This document shows, piece after piece, positions 41,435-48,784 of a stretch of DNA of 64,000 nt (position 1 is the first letter of the stretch; every line of letters starts with the position of its first letter). Source of the DNA: Brachybacterium alimentarium. Its GTDB lineage: Bacteria; Actinomycetota; Actinomycetes; Actinomycetales; Dermabacteraceae. The position numbers and the translations under genes are program-made. Location: contig NZ_NRGS01000011.1 of NCBI RefSeq assembly GCF_002332425.1, forward strand, positions 124,001-188,000, in the 5' to 3' direction. A model generated the notes under the pieces. The model did no database searches, was not told the origin of the DNA, and saw only the letters and a list, made by a program, of their open reading frames with translations.

Positions 41435-41530
41435 GCGCCGGCCCCACACTGTCCTGTCCCAACCCGAGCACCCCTCCTGAATAGGCGGAATAGGGGTGGT
41501 CTCAACGCCTATTTCGCCGGGGTAGACCTG
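41435..41530. repeat. Dispersed intergenic repeat, copy 1
   Basis: This ~96-base segment is repeated at 43551-43640. The best-kept part is TCTCAACGCCTATTTCGCC and the following GGGGTAGA; GCGCCGGCCC, CCGAGCACCCC and AGGCGGAATAG are also shared. Within the copy AATAGGCG and CGCCTATT form an inverted pair, so RNA from either strand could fold. It lies in the 317-base gap between hutG and the double-GNAT gene; apart from it and the heptamer array I see nothing else in that gap. Confidence 0.75.
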
Positions 41531-41638
41531 CGCTGGCTCGAGCGGACCGTCGCTGCCCGAGCATGGCGACCCCCGCGACCCCCGAGCCACCCAGGACCGC
41601 TGCGGTCCCCACGACCCCCACGACCCCTACGACCGCCG

Positions 41639-42748
41639 CTATTGGCGCACGAAGGAGCGCAGCTCCGGCTCGTGATCGTGGACCTCGGTGAACCCGAGCG
41701 ACTCGTAGAAAGCTCGCTGGCCCGGCTCGGCATCGGTGAGCAGCACCTGCTGGCGCACGTCGGCGAAGGGTGCGAAGGCCGCGTCGACGAGGCGTCGGCC
41801 GACTCCTGACCGTCGTGCATCGGGGTGCACGAGCACGTCCTGCAGATAGACGATGGTGGCGCCGTCTCCGATCACCCGGGCGAGGCCCAGCAGGCGGCCG
41901 TCGCGTCGGGCGGTGACCACACGGGCGCTGCCGGCGAGTGCACGCATCAGCGTGGCGGGCTCGTCCGTGTAGGCGCCCCAGCCCACCGCCCCGTAGAGGT
42001 CCAGGGTCTCCTGCAGCGCCGGCATCTCCGGGCCGACGACAGTCCCTTCGGTCGCAGGCGGCATCGACGACCCCGTCGGCCGCCACCGCGAGTCGACCAG
42101 CTGGAACAGGCGGCAGTCCGACCATTCCCCGCCGAGCCGGAGGTAGGAGGGCGCCAGACCGTATTCGGCGAACCCGCAGTGCTCGAGCACGCGGCAGGAG
42201 GCGTCGTTGCCCACCTTCACCTCGGCCTGGATCCGATGCAGTCCGAGGCCGCCGAACGCCACGCCGATCGCGCTGCGCACCGCCGCAGTGGCGACTCCGC
42301 GACCGGTGACGGCATGGTCGACCCAGTAGCCGAGCGAGGCGGAGTCGAACGCGCCGCGCGTGATGCCCGAGAGGTTGAGTCGGCCGACGAGTCCGGTCAC
42401 ACCGTCCTCCTCGAACCGGATCGCGAGCGGGAGGCTACGGCCCATCTCGCGGTCGGCGAGGGCATGCGCGATCGCCGTGCGCTGCGCGGCCTCGGTGCAC
42501 CAGTCCTCCTCCCGTGCGGGCGCGGCCACCAGCAGCTGGTCCTGATTGCGTGCCTCGAGCTCCGCGAGCGCGGGGGCGTCATCCGCCGCGAGGAGGGTCA
42601 GCGTGACCTGATCGGGCCGGATGGGACGACGCGGCGGCAAGGCGGGCGAGGCGGGCGAGGCAGGTGAGGAGGGTGAGGCTGGTGTGGTGGGTGTGACTGG
42701 TGTGGAGGGCACGGCAGGCGGGAACGGCACAGCGGGCATGGCGCTCAT
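41639..42748 (-). CDS. Two-domain GNAT acetyltransferase fusion
   Basis: 369 residues holding two acetyltransferase domains. Domain one (~45-215) is RimJ/Acetyltransf_3-like, with SLGYWVDHAVTGRGVATAAVRSAIGVAF and LHRIQAEVKVGNDASCRVLEHCGF. Domain two (~235-365) is a compact GNAT with YLQDVLVHPDARRSGVGRRLVDAAF and GQRAFYESLGFTEVHDHEPELRSF. Each has its own acetyl-CoA loop (RGVATA and RRSGVGRRL). A Pro/Thr/Ser/Ala-rich linker opens the protein. RimJ-type domains acetylate N-terminal or small amine groups; the targets here are unknown. The ATG overlaps the DinB gene's stop (ATGA), fixing the start and joining the two in an operon. Confidence 0.86.
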   Translation of the reverse strand: MSAMPAVPFPPAVPSTPVTPTTPASPSSPASPASPALPPRRPIRPDQVTLTLLAADDAPALAELEARNQDQLLVAAPAREEDWCTEAAQRTAIAHALADREMGRSLPLAIRFEEDGVTGLVGRLNLSGITRGAFDSASLGYWVDHAVTGRGVATAAVRSAIGVAFGGLGLHRIQAEVKVGNDASCRVLEHCGFAEYGLAPSYLRLGGEWSDCRLFQLVDSRWRPTGSSMPPATEGTVVGPEMPALQETLDLYGAVGWGAYTDEPATLMRALAGSARVVTARRDGRLLGLARVIGDGATIVYLQDVLVHPDARRSGVGRRLVDAAFAPFADVRQQVLLTDAEPGQRAFYESLGFTEVHDHEPELRSFVRQ

Positions 42749-43404
42749 TCTCCGGTACGACCGTCGATCACCTCGCACAGCAGGTCGAGATGCCCGAGGT
42801 GGCGGGCGTACTCCTCGATGAGGTGGGTGAGGATCCAGCGCAGGTTGACGTGCTCCCCGTGGCGCAGTCCCCGCACCGGCCCGTCCAGGTCGCTCCAGCT
42901 CGCCTGTGCGGCGCGGGTGGCGTCCAGCTCCTGGCGGTAGGCCTCGATATCGGCGAGCGCGGTGGCGGGCTCGATGTCCTCGAAATCCCCGTCGGGATTG
43001 TCCTCGCTGCAGTGCGGATCAGGCTGCTCGTCATCGAGCAGGACCTCGCGCAGCCAGTAGGCCTCGTTGTCCGTGAGGTGGCGGATGATCCCGATCGGGC
43101 TGAGAGCCGACGGCGGCACCGACCTGGTGCACAGCTGCTCAGCGTCCAGCCCGTCGATCTTCCGCAGTGCCGTCTCGCGGTAGTACTCGATCCAGGCGTC
43201 GAGCGACTCCCGCTCGCCGGCCATCGGCGGAGGGTCGACCCGGGTGGCGGGCAGCGAGCGCGCGGTCGAGATGGCGGGCGATGGGGCCGCGGACGAGGTG
43301 TCGGACGCCGAGGGCGGAGTCGAGGTGTCGGACGCCGAGTCCGGGGACGAGGCATCGGGCGACGAGGGCAGAGTCGAGGTGGCGGAGTCGTCGGGAGTGC
43401 TCAT
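42745..43404 (-). CDS. DinB/DUF664 family protein
   Basis: 219 residues from the ATG at 43404. The first ~60 are a Ser/Asp/Thr/Pro-rich stretch with imperfect 9-residue repeats (SASDTSTPP, SASDTSSAA). The rest is the four-helix DinB fold of the DUF664 type: LRKIDGLDAEQLCTRSVPPSALSPIGIIRHLTDNEAYW, GEHVNLRWILTHLIEEYARHLGHLDLL. Conserved histidines in IIRHL, THLIEEYARH and HLG form the metal site. Relatives are mycothiol- or bacillithiol-dependent S-transferases of largely unknown substrate. It is translationally coupled to the double-GNAT protein downstream. Confidence 0.82.
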   Translation of the reverse strand: MSTPDDSATSTLPSSPDASSPDSASDTSTPPSASDTSSAAPSPAISTARSLPATRVDPPPMAGERESLDAWIEYYRETALRKIDGLDAEQLCTRSVPPSALSPIGIIRHLTDNEAYWLREVLLDDEQPDPHCSEDNPDGDFEDIEPATALADIEAYRQELDATRAAQASWSDLDGPVRGLRHGEHVNLRWILTHLIEEYARHLGHLDLLCEVIDGRTGE

Positions 43405-43550
43405 GGTGAGCACCTTTCCACGGGCTCCCTCCAGCGGCCAGTGGTTTCTCCGCGCCGCGGGCCCGGCGAGGCGTGCAGCATGGTGGAGCTGAGCTCCTCC
43501 CTCGGCCTCGGCGCCCGCACCGCCCGGCACGCTGCTCGGCGGCCAAGCAC

Positions 43551-43640
43551 GCGCCGGCCCGACAGTGCTCCACCCCGAGCACCCCGTCCGAAGAGGCGGA
43601 ATAGCGGGCTCTCAACGCCTATTTCGCCGGGGTAGAACTG
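43551..43640. repeat. Dispersed intergenic repeat, copy 2
   Basis: The second copy of the segment at 41435-41530, in the same orientation about 2.1 kb away. Ends are less clear than the core. It sits in the 390-base gap between the DinB gene and the TauE gene. Confidence 0.75.
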
Positions 43641-43652
43641 CCGCTCCCCTGG

Positions 43653-43744
43653 TACCTCGCCAGCCCGCTTCCCGGTCGTCTGCTCGCTGTTCCCCAAGTA
43701 CCTCGCCCGCCCGCTTCCCACCCGCCTGCTCCCTGCTCCACCGC
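43653..43744. repeat. 46-base imperfect tandem repeat
   Basis: Two adjacent units (43653-43698, 43699-43744) both begin TACCTCGCC and share CCCGCTTCCC and CTGCTC; about three quarters of positions agree. GCGCCCC runs follow up to 43790. The gap between DinB and TauE contains no gene, only this repeat and repeat copy 2. Confidence 0.65.
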
Positions 43745-43794
43745 TTCCACCGCGCCCCCGCGCCCTGCGCCCCGCGCCCCGCGCCCCAGCCGGA

Positions 43795-44715
43795 TCAGAC
43801 GAGCAGGGTCTGGACCAGGGTCACCGCGGCGACGCCGCCCAGCAGCCCGGAGAACAGCAGGGTCAGCGTGGAGGCGCGGGCCTTCGCCGACAGCGGGCCG
43901 CCGACGATGCCTCCCGCTGCGGAGCCGGCCGCGAAGATCAGGGTGGTGGCCCAGTCGATCTGGACGTCGGTGCCCACGCGTGCCAGCAGGCTCGCGGCGG
44001 TGGCGATCACCATGACCAGCAGGCTGGTGCCGGAGGCGCGGCGCATGGCCAGGCCCAGGGCGATCACCAGCATCGGGACCACGATGAAGCCGCCGCCGAC
44101 GCCGAAGAAACCGGTGAGGAGCCCGGTGAGGGTGGCTGCCGCGATGACGAGCGGCAGCCGGGGCGAGGCGGGCCGGGTCGGGGTGGTGGGCAGCTCGGCC
44201 TCGCCGTGATGGTGCAGCAGGCCGTCGGCCGATTCGGTGGTGTCCGGGCCGGGCTGGTCCAGCACGGGATCATCGTGGATCGCGACGGTCGCCTCGGCGT
44301 CGGCCCCGCGAGAGCCGTGGGCGGCGGCCTCGGCGCGCTCCTCGCTCCGGGTGCGCAGCGCGCGGCGCAGCATGGCGAACGCGACCGCGACCAGCAGCAC
44401 CCCGAACAGCGTGAGCAGCACCTGCTCCGGAACCAGTGCGGAGAGCCGGGAGCCGACGACGGCACCGGCCACGGAGATCGCGGCGAACACCGCGCCGCTC
44501 CTCCACTCCACGTTCCCGTGCCGGGCATGGTGGGGAAGGCTCACCAGCGCGGTGATCAGCACGATGATCAGGCTCGAGGCCGTCGCGGAGTGCGCCGGCA
44601 TGCCGAGCAGGAACACCAGCACCGGCACCGCGAGGATGCCGCCGCCCGCTCCCAGCGCACCGACCACGATGCCGACACCGATGCCGACGCCGATCGCGAG
44701 CAGGGCGAGCTCCAT
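43795..44715 (-). CDS. TauE/SafE family sulfite exporter-like permease
   Basis: 306 residues from the ATG at 44715 (GAGGAG upstream). Eight membrane helices in two halves, each opening with the family GxxGxGGG motif: VVGALGAGGGILAVPVLVFL and LLTGFFGVGGGFIVVPMLVIALG. Between the halves is a ~55-residue soluble, histidine-containing loop (DGLLHHHGE). TauE/SafE proteins export sulfite or organosulfonates, and some import small carboxylates. Its histidine stretch might bind a metal, but no evidence beyond the residues exists. It lies alone between a repeat-rich gap and the diverging phosphotransferase gene. Confidence 0.85.
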   Translation of the reverse strand: MELALLAIGVGIGVGIVVGALGAGGGILAVPVLVFLLGMPAHSATASSLIIVLITALVSLPHHARHGNVEWRSGAVFAAISVAGAVVGSRLSALVPEQVLLTLFGVLLVAVAFAMLRRALRTRSEERAEAAAHGSRGADAEATVAIHDDPVLDQPGPDTTESADGLLHHHGEAELPTTPTRPASPRLPLVIAAATLTGLLTGFFGVGGGFIVVPMLVIALGLAMRRASGTSLLVMVIATAASLLARVGTDVQIDWATTLIFAAGSAAGGIVGGPLSAKARASTLTLLFSGLLGGVAAVTLVQTLLV

Positions 44716-44888
44716 GGACGAACTCCTCGAGGGTGCAGGGCGACGGGCGGCTGGAGTCGGCGGTGCTTCACGGCGGCCGGTCGCGACAGTGATCAGGACC
44801 CTCCCACGGTACGCGGAGTCCGAGGGTGCTCGCGCCCGCTCCCCCGTAGGATCGAGACCCCCTCTCCCCCGTCTCCCCAGGAGTCGAT

Positions 44889-46031
44889 GTGGTCCGCTCA
44901 CCGTCCAGCCGCTCCGCGGCCCTGCTGGATCCGGCCTCGCCCGCCCTGGGCGAGCAGCTGCGGGAGGCCTGGCGCGCCGGAGCCCTGCTGCGGCCGACGG
45001 GTACGGGCCAGCTGGCTCCGAGCGGGCCCGGCCGCGACGGCTCCGAATCGGCCGCTGCGACCCCGTCGGGCGAGGCGCAGGTCTCCCTCGCGGGTGTGGG
45101 CGAGCGCTTCGCCGCCTGGCGCGTGGTGCCCCAGCGCGGCGCAGCAGTGATCGTGCGGGTCCCCCACGTCGCACCGGATGAGCTGACCCAGGACCTCGGC
45201 CAGGAGATCGCGGCGCTGTCCCTGCTCCCCGCATCGGTCGGCCCTGCACCGGTCGTAGCCCATGAGGACCCCGCGACCAGCCCGATCGGGCACGCGTTCG
45301 TGGTGGCATCCGACGTGCCCGGCACGGCGGCCGCCCCGGAGGCCTGGACCGACCTGGAGCTGGCCGCCCACGCCGACGTCCTCGCCCGTCTGCATTCCGT
45401 CCCCGCCCCCGGGCGGGGCCCGGTGGGGCTCGGTCCGGATCCATGGGCCGCCGTGCCGCGCGGTGCGCAGTCCCTGCTCACCGAGGTGGAGGAGGAGGTC
45501 GCTGCCTGGCGCAGCGCGCATGGCCCGGTGATCGCCGAGCACGGCTTGGAGCCCTTCCTGGAGGCGGCGCTCGCCCGGGTCGCGACGATCGAGCAGGACC
45601 TCGCCGCTCTGGACGGTTTCGTGCTGGCCCATGGCGACCTGTGCGCCACGAACATCCTGTGGGAGCACGGGGCGGGCGGCCCGACGGCCCGATACATCGA
45701 CTTCGAGTGGGCGCAGGGCGATGATCCCGCCCGTGACCTGGCGATCATCGGGGGCGCGGTGCACGGCGGGCCCTGGTACGTCCCGCTGGACCCGGACCAG
45801 GTGACCGCGTTCGTCGACGCCTATGTGCGCGCCCGCAGCCGGGCCGGCGAGCTGCCCGCCTCGGTCGCGGACACAGCTTCCCTCCGCGACCGGATGCGGG
45901 CATGGATCGCGTACGAGCGCACCGCGATGCTGGTGCACGTCGCCTCCCGGGCCTCCACCCGATCCCTGCACCGTCGGGTGCTGCCGATCCTGCGCGGCAC
46001 CCTCGCCCAGGAGCTCGGACTGCCCGCCTGA
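44889..46031 (+). CDS. Aminoglycoside/macrolide phosphotransferase (APH) family protein
   Basis: 380 residues from a GTG at 44889 with AGGAG before it. The catalytic loop is FVLAHGDLCATNILWEH and the metal loop YIDFEWAQGDDPARDLAII, as in APH/Mph kinases. Other family parts are AAWRVVPQRGAAVIVRVPHVAP and LPASVGPAPVV. An N-terminal region of ~60 residues is Ala/Gly/Ser-rich. The layout is closest to macrolide 2'-phosphotransferases, but similar proteins phosphorylate other alcohols, so resistance is not established. The next gene, 114 bases on, is another kinase-fold protein. Confidence 0.8.
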   Translation: MVRSPSSRSAALLDPASPALGEQLREAWRAGALLRPTGTGQLAPSGPGRDGSESAAATPSGEAQVSLAGVGERFAAWRVVPQRGAAVIVRVPHVAPDELTQDLGQEIAALSLLPASVGPAPVVAHEDPATSPIGHAFVVASDVPGTAAAPEAWTDLELAAHADVLARLHSVPAPGRGPVGLGPDPWAAVPRGAQSLLTEVEEEVAAWRSAHGPVIAEHGLEPFLEAALARVATIEQDLAALDGFVLAHGDLCATNILWEHGAGGPTARYIDFEWAQGDDPARDLAIIGGAVHGGPWYVPLDPDQVTAFVDAYVRARSRAGELPASVADTASLRDRMRAWIAYERTAMLVHVASRASTRSLHRRVLPILRGTLAQELGLPA

Positions 46032-46110
46032 GATCTCGCCGCGGCCGCGCACGGCCCGCCCCACGCTCCACCGCGCATTGCGGCGCGCACCACGGTGGGA
46101 CCGACCTCGG

Positions 46111-46138
46111 TTGCCACGCGGAGCGATCTGCGTACGGT
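46111..46138 (+). promoter_or_regulatory. Promoter of the fructosamine kinase gene (leaderless)
   Basis: TTGCCA (46111-46116), 16-base spacer, TACGGT (46133-46138), then six bases to the ATG at 46145. Initiation at the A of the start codon would give a leaderless message; GGTGGGG is too close to serve as a ribosome site. Confidence 0.55.
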
Positions 46139-46144
46139 GGGGCC

Positions 46145-46933
46145 ATGAGCGACTTCGAGAAGAACGGACCGAACGCCCCCAAGGGCTACTTCGCCGCGGA
46201 GGCCGCCGGCCTCCAGTGGCTGGCAGAGCCGCAGGTGGTGCCCGTGGTCCCGGTGCTCGAGGAGGGCAAGGACTTCCTGCGACTGGAGCGCCTGGAGGAG
46301 GTCGCACCCTCGGCCGACGCCGCCCGCGAGTTCGGTGCGCAGCTCGCCCGACTGCACGACGCCGGGGCGCAGAGCTTCGGCTGGTCCCCCGCCCCGACCG
46401 CCTGGTTCGGTCCCCTCGACAGCCCGTTCGAGGTCGCCACCGCCGAGCACGAGGACTTCCCCGACTTCTGGTCCGAGGACCGCCTGCGACCGCTGGCCGA
46501 TCGCATCACCCGCACCCTCGGTGCCGACGGGCACGACACCATCGACGAGGCGATCGACGTGATCGCCGACGGCGCCTTCGACGGCATCAGCGGGCAGGGC
46601 ACGGAAGAGCCCGCTCGAGTCCACGGTGACCTGTGGTCCGGGAATCTGCTGTGGACGGCGGACGGCGCCACCCTCATCGACCCGGCCGCGCACGGCGGGC
46701 ACCGCCTCGAGGACCTCGCGATGCTGTCCCTGTTCGGGGCGCCCTTCCTCGAGGAGATCTTCGAGGGATACGAGGCCGAGCACCCGATGCCGGGCGACTG
46801 GGAGCAGGACCTCTGCGCGCACCTGTTCTTCGGCCTGCTCGCGCACGTCCACCTGTTCGGCGAGGCCTATGTGGACCAGGCCATCGCCACGGCCGAGGCG
46901 ATCACCGCCCGTGCCGACCAGCTGGGCTTCTGA
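46145..46933 (+). CDS. Fructosamine kinase family protein
   Basis: 262 residues, normal for the family. RVHGDLWSGNLLWTADGATLIDPAAHGGHRLEDLAMLSLFG contains the catalytic HGDLWxGN and the metal-binding IDPA of the fructosamine-3-kinase group, and EYEAEHPMPGDWEQDLCAHLFF-like helices follow. Such kinases phosphorylate ketoamine-modified proteins or free fructosamines so that the sugar comes off. MSDFEKNGPNAPKGYFAAEAAGLQWL is the usual opening. It may act beside the APH-type kinase just upstream. The stop codon lies inside a four-copy 17-base repeat. Confidence 0.87.
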   Translation: MSDFEKNGPNAPKGYFAAEAAGLQWLAEPQVVPVVPVLEEGKDFLRLERLEEVAPSADAAREFGAQLARLHDAGAQSFGWSPAPTAWFGPLDSPFEVATAEHEDFPDFWSEDRLRPLADRITRTLGADGHDTIDEAIDVIADGAFDGISGQGTEEPARVHGDLWSGNLLWTADGATLIDPAAHGGHRLEDLAMLSLFGAPFLEEIFEGYEAEHPMPGDWEQDLCAHLFFGLLAHVHLFGEAYVDQAIATAEAITARADQLGF

Positions 46934-46984
46934 ACCAGCTGGGCTCCTGAACCAGTGGGATTACCGAGTCAGCTGGGCTTCTGA
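46917..46984. repeat. Four 17-base tandem units spanning the fructosamine kinase stop codon
   Basis: Units at 46917, 46934, 46951 and 46968: ACCAGCTGGGCTTCTGA, ACCAGCTGGGCTCCTGA, ACCAGTGGGATTACCGA and GTCAGCTGGGCTTCTGA. The first unit encodes the C-terminus and stop; copies 1, 2 and 4 each end with a TGA in the same register. Confidence 0.85.
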
Positions 46985-47081
46985 GCGCCGCATTCTCGTC
47001 AGCGTGCAGGATCGGTGCGCGCATCGTGCAGATCCGTCCCGGCTGAGCGTGGGCGCCGGCCCGCTCGACTAGATTTCGAGC

Positions 47082-48749
47082 GTGCCCAGCCCCACCCCGC
47101 CCCGCCGCGCCCTCGCCGTTCTGCGGCCGGCGCCCTGGGCCATCGCGCTCACCCTGTGCGTCGGTGCGCTGGCGGTGCTGATCTGCGTGGGCCTCTGGGC
47201 GAGTCGCCTCGGCGATCCTCCGGCGTGGGCGTTCGACTGCGATGACACCACCTGCACCGACCTCTGGATCGACGCCCGACGCTACTACCTCGGCGTCTCC
47301 GCAGGGGCCGGTGTCGCCGCGGTCCTCGGCTGGCTGCTCGGAGGATTCGCCGTGCCCGCTCGTCCGGTGCCTGCTGCCCCCTCCGTCGCTGCCCCCGAGC
47401 CGGTGCTCCGCGCCGACGACGCCCCGGCGTCGGCTCCCGCTCCGGCACCGGCACCGGCACCGGCACCGCCATCTCCCGCGCCGCGCGGGCGCCGTGCGAC
47501 CGAGGTCTGGCGACTGCTCGGCGTGATGCTCCTGGCCGGAGCGCTGCTCGTCGGTGCCGGATGGCTGGCGATCTCTGTGTCGCGGCCGATGGGCCTCGCG
47601 GGGGCCGGCGTCGCAGTCGCCGTGGCCGCGGGCGGCGCCTGGCGCTGGATGCGGCCCGGCGCAGCGTCCGATCGGACGGCGTACTGGATGGCGGGCGCCG
47701 GGACGGGCGTCCCGCTGCTCGTGCTGGGGCTGGTGTGCCTGCACCCGGTGGCGTTCGTGGTGACGATGCTGGTGGTGGCCGCCCCGCTGCGCGGGATCCC
47801 GATGCTCAGCGCACTGCTGCTCGCCGGGGCGGTCGTGACGGGCCGGCTGCTCCCCCGGCAGGCAGCCGTGGAGAGCAGGGCGTCCGGCGGTGCTGCCCGG
47901 CCGGTGCCCGCACGACCCGACGCCGGCAGGCTCGTCACGGCGTTCGCCGTCGTCGCACTGCTGGCGCTCGGGGTGCGGGCGGCCTGGCCGGTCGACGCAC
48001 CTGCCGACGATGCCTGGGTCGACGCGGCGAGGTCCGAGGCCCCCGAGGGGGCGGGCACGGAGGTGGGCCCCGGCGGGCGATCGGACAGCGACGGATCGGC
48101 CGACGGCGGCAGCACGTCAGGCGACGGCTCGACCGGTTCGGGCGAGGGAACGGCGGACGGGACGCTTGCGGGCCGGCCCCGGGATCCCGAGTCCTCCCCT
48201 CCCATGGACGCCTCTGACCTGCCCGAATGCGCCGCCGGGAACCTGGCGATCAGCGCCGGCGGCTGGGATTGGTGGACCGGCAACTCGGCCGGCGCCCTCA
48301 CCGCGACGAACGACGGCGAGGAGGCGTGTGCTGTGCGCGGCACCCCGGAGCTGACCCTCACGCAGGGCGGCGAGGAGATCGCCCTGCGTCCGGAGCCCCT
48401 CACGCACCTCGAGGCCACGGAGCAGCCGGAGGACGGCATCGGACTCCGCCCCGGCGACTCCGCGCGATCGCTGCTGTACTGGCCCGGGTATCGCACCGCC
48501 GCCGATCAGGAGACCCCGCAGACCCTGACCCTGCGCCTCGCGCCCGGGGGCGCGCCCCAGTCCGTCGACCTCTCCGGCTCCGGGAGCGATGATCCGGAGA
48601 CTCCTGGATCGGGCGACGACGCCCCGGCCGCTGCCGCCCGTGATGAGGTCGGGCCCGGGGAAGCGCCTTTCGATCTCGTGTCCGGGGTGCCCGGAGGAGC
48701 CGTGATCGAGGTCGGCCCCTGGGAACGCGTGCCTGCCCCGGCAGGCTGA
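47082..48749 (+). CDS. Membrane protein with a C-terminal DUF4232-like domain
   Basis: 555 residues from a GTG at 47082, which has TAGATT six bases before it and no Shine-Dalgarno. The N-terminal half has about eight hydrophobic segments, interrupted by an APAPAPAPAP linker (~residues 118-128). A Ser/Gly/Asp-rich stretch (~330-375) leads to a C-terminal domain of ~170 residues with CAAGNLAISAGGWDWWTGNSAGALTATNDGEEACAVRGTP, two cysteines and strand order as in DUF4232, a domain usually found outside the membrane in actinobacteria. No function is known. It converges on the aztD gene with a terminator overlapping its own 3' end. Confidence 0.66.
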   Translation: MPSPTPPRRALAVLRPAPWAIALTLCVGALAVLICVGLWASRLGDPPAWAFDCDDTTCTDLWIDARRYYLGVSAGAGVAAVLGWLLGGFAVPARPVPAAPSVAAPEPVLRADDAPASAPAPAPAPAPAPPSPAPRGRRATEVWRLLGVMLLAGALLVGAGWLAISVSRPMGLAGAGVAVAVAAGGAWRWMRPGAASDRTAYWMAGAGTGVPLLVLGLVCLHPVAFVVTMLVVAAPLRGIPMLSALLLAGAVVTGRLLPRQAAVESRASGGAARPVPARPDAGRLVTAFAVVALLALGVRAAWPVDAPADDAWVDAARSEAPEGAGTEVGPGGRSDSDGSADGGSTSGDGSTGSGEGTADGTLAGRPRDPESSPPMDASDLPECAAGNLAISAGGWDWWTGNSAGALTATNDGEEACAVRGTPELTLTQGGEEIALRPEPLTHLEATEQPEDGIGLRPGDSARSLLYWPGYRTAADQETPQTLTLRLAPGGAPQSVDLSGSGSDDPETPGSGDDAPAAAARDEVGPGEAPFDLVSGVPGGAVIEVGPWERVPAPAG

Positions 48750-48774
48750 GAGGCTCAGTCCGGCGGGGCAGGCA
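48730..48774. terminator. Bidirectional terminator between the DUF4232-like gene and aztD
   Basis: TGCCTGCCCCG (48730-48740) pairs with CGGGGCAGGCA (48764-48774), and an inner CTGAG/CTCAG stem extends it. It begins inside the last codons of the DUF4232-like gene. Confidence 0.75.
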
Positions 48775-48784
48775 TGCGGCGACG

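Noticed and set aside
44889..46031. Definite macrolide resistance gene
   Set aside because: The kinase motifs are shared by many non-resistance APH-fold proteins, and no resistance context (transposon, integron, efflux partner) is present.
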